Under the pieces are notes generated by a model, which was given only the letters and a program-made list of their open reading frames with translations, searched no databases and had not been told where the DNA came from. From assembly GCA_003499925.1 (NCBI GenBank), contig DNRQ01000117.1:9762-29894 (forward strand): 20,133 bases of DNA. Direction: 5' to 3'. This stretch comes from Geobacter sp. (GTDB taxonomy: Bacteria; Desulfobacterota; Desulfuromonadia; Geobacterales; Geobacteraceae). The position numbers were made by a program, and so were the translations under genes. The first letter of the stretch is position 1, and each line of letters opens with the position of its first letter. This document shows positions 15,322 to 20,133 of the stretch, one piece after another.

Positions 15322-18150
15322 GCTCACCGCGCCGCTCCCCCAGCGCACCGTGAGGGTGCCGTTGCCGTGGCAGGAAACGCCGGAGCAGCTGGCGGCGGTC
15401 CGGTTATAGTTGCCGGTGCCGCTTTGGTTGTTGGCAGGCGCGATCTCCACCTCCAGCTGGCCGTTCAGGTGCGCCGTTCCCCCGGTGATCAGGGTGGAGC
15501 CGGAATGCACCGTGGCGTTGTGGCACCCCGCGCAGTTGATCCCGTCGGTCCGGTGCCGGGCATGGCTCCCGGTGGCGGCCGTATCGTGACAGCGGTTGCA
15601 GCTGGTAGTGACCGCCTTGTACTGGGAGAGCTGATCGGCGGCCTGCTGCGAGATGGCGCCGGAGCCGACCAGGGTGGCCAGGGCCGAGTCGATCGAGCCG
15701 GTGACGCTGCCGTTGTGGAGGGAGTCGATGGAGTCGACGATCAGTTTCCTGGCGTAGGTCGCGTTGTGGACGTAGGCCCCCGGATCCTTCAGGAGCAGCA
15801 CGTAGTTATAGGCCGCCCCCATGGCGTTGGCGCCGGCCTGGTCGGAGCCCCAGTCGCTGTTGTTGAAGTAGGGATACTCGCCGCTCGCCACGAACCCCTT
15901 CCGGGCCAGCATCGCCTTCAGGATCTCGAGGGCGTTTTTGAAGGCGGCCTGGTCGGCGCCGAGCCGGGTCGCGTCCAGTGAGCTCGCGTGGCAGTTGACG
16001 CAGACGCCGGTGCTGATGCCGGTGATGGCGCCGTTCAGGTCGGTGCTTACCGGGCTCAGGCGGTGTTTCTCGGCCGAGGACATGTGGCAGGCGACGCAGG
16101 GGCCGGCGCTGCCGGTATTGGCCCGGTTCCCCATGCCGATGCCGCGGTGGCTGTTGGAGGAGTAGAAGGAATACGCCTGCCCCGGGATGTGGTACCCCCC
16201 CTGGCCGTGCAGGTTGGCGCCCGCCGCGAGGTAGTGCGGTGCCACGAAGGGGAGATTGCCGAAGTCGGCGCTCCCCACCTTGGACTGGATGCTGGTGCCG
16301 TTGTTGCGGCCGCTGTGGCAGTTCATGCAGAGGTTGGAGCTCGCCACGTCGCGGTTTCTGTAGTCGTCGCCGGCGAAGGGGCGCAGCGGTGCGACGCTGC
16401 GCAGCGCTCCCGTGGCGATGTCGGAGTGGCAGCCGGCGCAGGTGAGGATTTCCTTGCTCTTGTCGGAGGCGCTCCCCCAGGCCGCGCTGACCCTGCCGGT
16501 GGAATAGGCGATGAAGCCGGTCGTGGTGTGGCACTGCACGCAACCGGACCTGGTCTTGAAGTCGTTTTTGCTCCAGGCGGCAGCGTCGATCCGGGCGTGC
16601 CCGGTGTCGTCCCATTGCTGCCGGATGGTGAGATTGACGGCGCTGTTTTGATGACAGTCCGAGCAGTCGGCCCTCGAGGTCACATAGGAGGCGGGGTAGC
16701 TGCCGCTGGTGATGTTGTTGAAATGCATCCCCCCCGGCTGGACCTGCAGGGCGCCCGCCGTGGAGTGCGGATTGTGGCAGGTGACGCACAGTGTTGCCCC
16801 GATGGCGAAGGGATGCCGGGGCATCTCCCCGTTGCCGTCGAGATGGCAGCCGTTGCATGCCGTGGCGGAGGGTGCGGGATTGTGGGATCCGCCGCTGTGG
16901 CACGAGCTGCAGGTCACACCCCTGCTTCCGTGCAGCGAGGCGTCGAAGCCCTGGCCGATCTCAAGGCTGTGACACTTGGCGCAGTAGTACCCCCCCACCG
17001 TGCCGGCCTCGGCGGCCGTCACCTTGAAGGTGGCCGCATTGACCGAAGCCTTGACTACCGGGCCGGGCATGGTGACATGGCAGACCACGCAGTCGATGCC
17101 GCTTGCCTTGTGCCGGGATGCCAGCCACTTGCCGGGTACCGCCCGCACGGCCGCGCTGGCATTCAGATGGCAGGTGGAAGTGCAGTTTCTCTCCATGGCG
17201 AGCGTGGTATCGGTGGCGAAGCTGGCCGCAACGGAGACCGGGGCGGTCACGTTTGTGAGCGTCACCTTTACCGGTCCGGAAAACGGCGCCGAGGTCTTGC
17301 CGAAGTTGTCGACCATGGCAACCGTGGTGCCCGGTGTGACATTGATGGCGCTGACGACGTTGCTGGTACCGGGGGGAATCACGGTCAGTCGCACCGTGCC
17401 GCCGTGCGCGACGATCGGGTTGAGAGGAGTGATTCCCACGCCGGTAGTGACGGCAAGGGAGACTTTCCGGTAGGCCGCCTGCACGTTTACCACGTTGCCG
17501 ACAGAGGGATCGATGGTGAACGTGGCAGGGTTGCCGCTGATTGGCTGCGGGACACCGTTTTTCAGGATGCTCTTGATCTGGTACCCCGCATCTGCGGCAA
17601 CGGTCACCACGACCGGTGTGGTGTCGGGGTAGTTCTTGAAAACCAGCTGACCGTAGTTCGATAAGATCTTAATCGGGTCCGTGGCGCGGCTGGTGGTGAT
17701 GGTACCGCCGGCATTCACATTCTGTGTCTGCAGCTGCCAGGTTTTCAGGGCAACCGATCCGGCACTGCGGATCACGAAGGTGGCAAGCAGAGACTGGGTC
17801 TCGCGGGTGGTCGTCGGGCCGTTTTTCTGGAACAGGACGGTAACCGGGGACCTGGGATCGGGAATCGACACAGGGGAGTCGTTTTTGGTCAGACTCAGAA
17901 TCTGGTGGGTCGGGTCCGGAGTAACCACGACCGCCACGGGGGCCGATGTGGTGAAGTTGGTGTATCTGATCGAGCCGATCGAGCCGGTCTGAACGGTCTG
18001 AACGCTGTACTCGCGGACCCGAATCGAACCGCCGGCGTTATTGAGCTTGGTCTTGATGTAGTATAACGAGGCGGCCCACGACCATAGAGCCGACATGATC
18101 GCCAGGCAGACCAGAGTTGCCAATCCTTTTCTGAGCATAGAAGCCCCCAT
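14359..18150 (-). CDS. 24-heme giant cytochrome c with N-terminal beta domain
   Basis: The 1263-residue product starts with a signal sequence or signal anchor (MLRKG..., hydrophobic to about residue 28; no clear Ala-x-Ala site and no lipobox). Residues 30-320 contain no heme and form two to three similar beta-type repeats (pattern: hydrophobic strand, G-Y-Q-I or H-Q-I-L-S-L, N-G/D, V-x-V-x-A-x-F/Y) resembling divergent InlB-B-like repeats. Hemes begin at residue 323 with an unusual CX3CH (CTSTCH), followed by 21 CXXCH and two CX4CH sites, 24 in all, the last at 1246. Residues 722-850 are heme-free and mostly helical, including an L-L-L-K-D-P-G-A-Y-x-H-N stretch. The last 320 residues form the nine-heme module shared with the 39-heme protein. 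The start at 18150 lacks a good ribosome binding site; the ATG at 18138, preceded by GGGGG, is an alternative. It is the first gene of the operon, downstream of a candidate sigma-54 promoter. The N-terminal domain may bind a partner or surface. Confidence 0.92.
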   Translation of the reverse strand: MGASMLRKGLATLVCLAIMSALWSWAASLYYIKTKLNNAGGSIRVREYSVQTVQTGSIGSIRYTNFTTSAPVAVVVTPDPTHQILSLTKNDSPVSIPDPRSPVTVLFQKNGPTTTRETQSLLATFVIRSAGSVALKTWQLQTQNVNAGGTITTSRATDPIKILSNYGQLVFKNYPDTTPVVVTVAADAGYQIKSILKNGVPQPISGNPATFTIDPSVGNVVNVQAAYRKVSLAVTTGVGITPLNPIVAHGGTVRLTVIPPGTSNVVSAINVTPGTTVAMVDNFGKTSAPFSGPVKVTLTNVTAPVSVAASFATDTTLAMERNCTSTCHLNASAAVRAVPGKWLASRHKASGIDCVVCHVTMPGPVVKASVNAATFKVTAAEAGTVGGYYCAKCHSLEIGQGFDASLHGSRGVTCSSCHSGGSHNPAPSATACNGCHLDGNGEMPRHPFAIGATLCVTCHNPHSTAGALQVQPGGMHFNNITSGSYPASYVTSRADCSDCHQNSAVNLTIRQQWDDTGHARIDAAAWSKNDFKTRSGCVQCHTTTGFIAYSTGRVSAAWGSASDKSKEILTCAGCHSDIATGALRSVAPLRPFAGDDYRNRDVASSNLCMNCHSGRNNGTSIQSKVGSADFGNLPFVAPHYLAAGANLHGQGGYHIPGQAYSFYSSNSHRGIGMGNRANTGSAGPCVACHMSSAEKHRLSPVSTDLNGAITGISTGVCVNCHASSLDATRLGADQAAFKNALEILKAMLARKGFVASGEYPYFNNSDWGSDQAGANAMGAAYNYVLLLKDPGAYVHNATYARKLIVDSIDSLHNGSVTGSIDSALATLVGSGAISQQAADQLSQYKAVTTSCNRCHDTAATGSHARHRTDGINCAGCHNATVHSGSTLITGGTAHLNGQLEVEIAPANNQSGTGNYNRTAASCSGVSCHGNGTLTVRWGSGAVSCESCHTGTVAVIDGVSAPNRSLSGSSGHGRPEVGLQCQECHDRNKQHLGGSGMLKDDLGGALNNECNYCHDDTDLVQDDNRSRMRSHRSKSGGVSACLECHDPHGTGNTSMIRSTILGQPISYSGGEIGLVNTVTNQGLCQVCHTGTKYYRAGVPETEHDSSGCLACHQHNGPAGAFLIQVTKQCDSCHGYPPAAREAAFPIGFGTMANWSSASFERYSGGGGAHLVPAHVAKSVRPSDGWSSCTMCHDPGNHLKDLTQDNPPVFISHIRISVDARYRFDDAFTVYTGAKLVDPPARNATGSCFNLSCHMSPSPRWSTER
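17167..17184 (-). other. CX3CH heme-like site in the 24-heme protein
   Basis: The codons read Cys-Thr-Ser-Thr-Cys-His (residues 323-328). It is the first heme-type motif of the protein and lies at the junction between the beta domain and the heme region. It has the same C-[TA]-S-[TA]-C-H pattern as the sites in the next two genes. Confidence 0.75.
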
Positions 18151-18214
18151 TCACTTCACTTCTGTAACTTGTATTTTAGATGAGAGAACCTTATTAAACG
18201 AATGCCTCCCGAAC

Positions 18215-18229
18215 GCAAGAATCATGCCC
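18215..18229 (-). promoter_or_regulatory. Candidate sigma-54 promoter of the cytochrome operon
   Basis: The minus strand reads GGGCATGATTCTTGC. Compared with TGGCACG-N4-TTGC, it keeps GG at -24, GC at -12, CA, the G before the spacer and the full TTGC, with exact 10-nt spacing between the GG and GC. Transcription would start near 18203, giving a leader of about 50 nt before the ATG at 18150. RpoN is known to control many cytochrome and respiratory genes in Geobacter. A chance match in 750 bp is possible. Confidence 0.5.
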
Positions 18230-18282
18230 GCAACTCGCGCTAAGGGAGCAATATCCCTATCGCTTTTCAGGGATTTTGGAGA

Positions 18283-18322
18283 TGCACAGCTGCGGGTGCT
18301 GAAGCACCCTCTGAACGGTGCA
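18283..18322. promoter_or_regulatory. Nested palindrome, possible enhancer-binding site
   Basis: The inner dyad GGGTGCT-GA-AGCACCC (18294-18309) is perfect and is enclosed by a second inverted pair, TGCAC (18283-18287) and GTGCA (18318-18322). Its centre is about 100 bp upstream of the start predicted from the sigma-54 promoter, the usual distance for an enhancer-binding protein. It could equally be an RNA hairpin if the region is transcribed. Confidence 0.45.
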
Positions 18323-18781
18323 GCCAGAGCGGTTTTCGGTGTAACCTCTTGGAGATTTTGCGTCGGCGTAAGGCGGGAAATTTTTTCAAGGCGAGGACGA
18401 AGCGATTAGAATTACCAAATCAATCAGAGCAACTTTAAAAAGGTCTAGGGCGAAATAACCCAAATCTGGTAACCACCGCCGTTAAAACGCGTAACGGCAA
18501 GTTAATGTGGAAGCCGAAGAAATGGCCCCTCATTGTTACCGATGTTTACCGCGTCTGCCGGCCTCGGGAACGGCAGCTTACCATGGGCCCTCCTCCCCGT
18601 TGCCTGCGCATTTCAATGCTGCCGCTTCACGATTTTTTGCACTTAGCCGTGGCTGATTCCTCCCCCGTCGAGCCTGGGGGACCGGGTGCGTTGGAGGTCC
18701 CCGTTAAATCGCGTATCATTGAGCCATCATGCCATCGGCGTGGAGTGCTTCTGAGTAAGTTCCCCCTTTATTCTCCACGTC

Positions 18782-18802
18782 CCCTCCCCTTCAAGGGGAG
18801 GG
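18782..18802. repeat. GC-rich palindromic repeat with TCAGGGTGGGG tail
   Basis: Arms CCCTCCCCTT and AAGGGGAGGG surround a single C, and the G-rich tail GTCAGGGTGGGGATGGGG follows. It is the fullest copy of the palindrome family in the window and lies between the M15 gene and the cytochrome operon promoter region. Confidence 0.75.
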
Positions 18803-18907
18803 TCAGGGTGGGGATGGGGACAGTAGGCAATTTTGCTCTTGGACAAAACGTCGCCGCAGGCGGGGTTGGAGGCTAATCAGGAGAAGGATCAAGGCCATTG
18901 ATCTGGA

Positions 18908-19999
18908 TCAGCGCAGCTTTGCAGGTTTAACCTCGAGGTGCTGGTAGTCGACCGAGTTGCGCCACAAACCGCCCCATTCAAAGCCCCGGCTGGTGAAGGC
19001 CTGCAGCACGGGGCCTTCCACGAGAAGACCCGGGGCCGGATTAGTCCGGTCCAGAAAAGGAAGACCTTTGGAAGGTGAGACTCTGCAGTTGGCAACCTGC
19101 TTCTCGCAGAAGCTCGCCACGGTGCCGATATGAGGATAGCCCAGCCTCTCAAGGAAATCGGCCTTCTTCTCCGTACCGTTCCATCCCAGCGCCTTCAGCG
19201 CCTCGTTTTTCGGCACCAGGAAGGGATTTTGGACCGGGTTGATATCGATTGCAGTGCCGTAGCTGTGATTGGAGAAAACGCCGGGCCGACCGGCAACGTC
19301 CCGGCAGTTGAAGGCAGAAGTGTTGTTGGCTTCCATCGACCGGTCGTCATCGCCATCGTAGCGCTCGATCGGCTCCATCCTGTCGATGGAAAATCGCAGG
19401 GCATAGAGCTCGCCAAACGCGGTGACCATCGCAAGCGCCAACTTCCTGTGGACCACCAGTTCCCCGATCTGCGGTTTACCGTCAAAGTCCCAGTAGCCGA
19501 GGACGAGATAGCTCAAGTCGCTGATCGGCACCGGGCACCCCTCCCGCCAGCTCTTCTTCAGGCGCATCTCCAGCTCGACAGATTTCGGAACCGGTACAGC
19601 CATGCCGAAAAACCCATCCGCCCCCCGGTATTCCACCAGAGGCTCCGTGGCGCCGGACACTTTGCCGCGGACCCGCCGTTCCAACTCACCCACGACCGCA
19701 TCGAATGCTTGACGTTCCGATGCTTGACGTTCCGATGCTTGAGGTACGGATGCTTCGCGTCCATAACTTTGAGGTACAGCCGCAGGACGGTCAACTGCGG
19801 ACAAGGCAGCCAACTCTCCTCCCCCCGGAGGGGGGAGGTCGGGAGGGGGGAAGCCAGCGCCATTTAAGGACAACGGGCCAACTGCGCCCTCGGCAGCAGA
19901 TTTATTCCCATCCCCACCCTGATGCAGACCTGCACAACCCATCGAAAAAGCAAGGGCAGCAGCCAAACTGAAACTCAACAATACACGCAAGACAAACAT
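18908..19999 (-). CDS. M15-family zinc peptidase, putative lipoprotein
   Basis: The 363-residue protein carries the M15 (VanY / D-alanyl-D-alanine carboxypeptidase-like) metal site. The S-x-H-x-x-G-x-A-x-D motif is at residues 243-252 (SNHSYGTAID), with His245 and Asp252 as zinc ligands. The third ligand is His354 in Y-Q-H-L-E near the C-terminus, and a W-G-G-L-W stretch lies just before it. The N-terminus has a hydrophobic signal ending F-S-M-G-C-A, so Cys22 is a likely lipidation site. Residues about 25-110 form a low-complexity linker that contains an in-frame copy of the GC-rich palindrome and a 15-bp tandem repeat. The likely role is cleavage of peptidoglycan peptides at the cell envelope; the exact bond is unknown. 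The ATG at 19999 has AGGAG 7 nt upstream and is preferred to the GTG at 20017. It is separated from the cytochrome operon by about 760 bp and is probably not part of it. Confidence 0.88.
   Translation of the reverse strand: MFVLRVLLSFSLAAALAFSMGCAGLHQGGDGNKSAAEGAVGPLSLNGAGFPPPDLPPPGGGELAALSAVDRPAAVPQSYGREASVPQASERQASERQAFDAVVGELERRVRGKVSGATEPLVEYRGADGFFGMAVPVPKSVELEMRLKKSWREGCPVPISDLSYLVLGYWDFDGKPQIGELVVHRKLALAMVTAFGELYALRFSIDRMEPIERYDGDDDRSMEANNTSAFNCRDVAGRPGVFSNHSYGTAIDINPVQNPFLVPKNEALKALGWNGTEKKADFLERLGYPHIGTVASFCEKQVANCRVSPSKGLPFLDRTNPAPGLLVEGPVLQAFTSRGFEWGGLWRNSVDYQHLEVKPAKLR
19705..19764 (-). repeat. 15-bp tandem repeat encoding a pentapeptide
   Basis: Four units of 15 bp start at 19705, 19720, 19735 and 19750 on the plus strand (ATGCTTGACGTTCCG and variants). 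The first two are identical and the last two diverged. On the coding strand they give A-S-E-R-Q repeats followed upstream by A-S-V-P-Q and R-E-A-S type variants in the peptidase linker. The 15-nt length keeps the frame, so copy number can vary without breaking the gene. Confidence 0.85.
19818..19838. repeat. GC-rich palindromic repeat inside the M15 gene
   Basis: Arms CCTCCCCCC and GGGGGGAGG surround GGA, followed by TCGGGAGGGGGG. On the coding strand it is read through in frame as a Pro/Gly-rich stretch (F-P-P-P-D-L-P-P-P-G-G-G) of the linker. It is a member of the same family as the intergenic copies. Confidence 0.8.
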
Positions 20000-20006
20000 C
20001 AAAAAT

Positions 20007-20011
20007 CTCCT
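20007..20011 (-). promoter_or_regulatory. Ribosome binding site fixing the M15 start at 19999
   Basis: AGGAG lies 7 nt before the ATG at 19999. The upstream GTG at 20017 would include this site in the coding sequence, so it is not used as the start. Confidence 0.7.
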
Positions 20012-20064
20012 AACCACCTCTCATAACGACTCTAGCAGTCGGCGCATTTTCCCCCTCTCCCTAG

Positions 20065-20087
20065 CCCTCTCCCACCAGGGGAGAGGG
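20065..20087. repeat. GC-rich palindromic repeat upstream of the M15 gene
   Basis: Arms CCCTCTCCC (20065-20073) and GGGAGAGGG (20079-20087) enclose a short loop. It lies about 70 bp upstream of the M15 start, where its promoter would be expected. Confidence 0.7.
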
Positions 20088-20098
20088 GACTACAAGCT

Positions 20099-20120
20099 CC
20101 CCTCCCTTCGATGGGAGGGG
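20099..20120. repeat. GC-rich palindromic repeat at the right edge
   Basis: Arms CCCCTCCC (20099-20106) and GGGAGGGG (20113-20120) enclose TTCGAT, followed by a G-rich tail up to the window edge. It stands directly next to the copy at 20065, so two copies are arranged in tandem. Confidence 0.7.
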
Positions 20121-20133
20121 CTGGGGGCACTGC

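Larger units (their letters stand above)
18230..18907. other. Non-coding region upstream of the cytochrome operon
   Basis: No gene is supported in this stretch. It holds the nested palindrome at 18283-18322; ATCCCT/AGGGAT arms at 18253-18274; GCCGTTA/TAACGGC arms at 18478-18498 (7-bp stem, 7-nt loop); CTGCCG/CGGCAG arms near 18555-18576; GGGGACC/GGTCCCC arms at 18677-18702; and a GC-rich repeat copy at 18782. The part from 18360 to 18480 is more AT-rich than the surroundings, as often seen in regulatory DNA. I looked for a GEMM-type riboswitch and saw no match to its conserved GGACGCAAAGCC core. No tRNA was recognised. Confidence 0.6.

Noticed and set aside
18440..18620. Possible GEMM-type (cyclic dinucleotide) riboswitch, because such switches precede Geobacter cytochrome genes and a GTTACCGATG word occurs
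   Set aside because: The conserved GGACGCAAAGCC core and tetraloop stem are absent on both strands, and the word is on the plus strand, opposite to the operon.
18505..18876. A small plus-strand open frame in the intergenic region
   Set aside because: It runs through the GC-rich palindromic repeat, has no ribosome binding site and no recognisable features.

Overview
The window is GC-rich DNA, almost certainly from a dissimilatory metal-reducing member of the Geobacterales (Geobacter, Citrifermentans or Geomonas type). The evidence is four very large multiheme c-type cytochromes, three of them built from the CxxxxCH...CxxCH heme pattern that was first defined in Geobacter sulfurreducens. The species cannot be named from the sequence alone. 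All six protein genes that I support lie on the minus strand. Every long plus-strand frame is a shadow of these genes.

Read in the direction of transcription (right to left), the layout is as follows. (1) 20133-18908 holds a zinc D,D-peptidase-like lipoprotein of the M15 family, surrounded and interrupted by GC-rich palindromic repeats. (2) 18907-18151 is a non-coding region of about 760 bp. It carries a repeat copy, several dyads and a good candidate sigma-54 (-24/-12) promoter with an upstream palindrome that could bind an enhancer-binding protein. (3) 18150-1683 is a four-gene cytochrome operon. Its genes carry 24, 39, 35 and 13 recognisable heme-binding motifs, 111 in total. (4) A strong, nearly symmetric intrinsic terminator at 1624-1655 closes the operon. 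(5) 1520-177 is a ResB-type cytochrome c maturation protein. (6) The left edge holds several REP-like palindromes.

The cytochromes are modular. The 39-heme protein looks like a chimera: its N-terminal five-heme module resembles that of the 35-heme protein, its C-terminal nine-heme module resembles that of the 24-heme protein, and its middle is a tandem array of three six-heme units of about 210 residues each. In the 35- and 39-heme proteins the heme sites follow a nearly strict period of three: CX4CH, then CX2CH, then CX2CH. Each of the three CX4CH-type proteins also has exactly one CX3CH site (CTSTCH, CASACH, CTSACH), which is neither the canonical nor the CX4CH motif. The fourth cytochrome is different: it has only 13 hemes, widely spaced and separated by beta-rich inserts.

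Inference: the four cytochromes are exported, receive heme in the periplasm by a CcsBA (system II) type machinery to which the ResB protein may belong, and act together in long-range electron transfer at or beyond the outer membrane. No porin, CcsA partner, inner-membrane quinol oxidase or regulator gene is visible in the window, so the electron donor, the exit route and the terminal acceptor are unknown.
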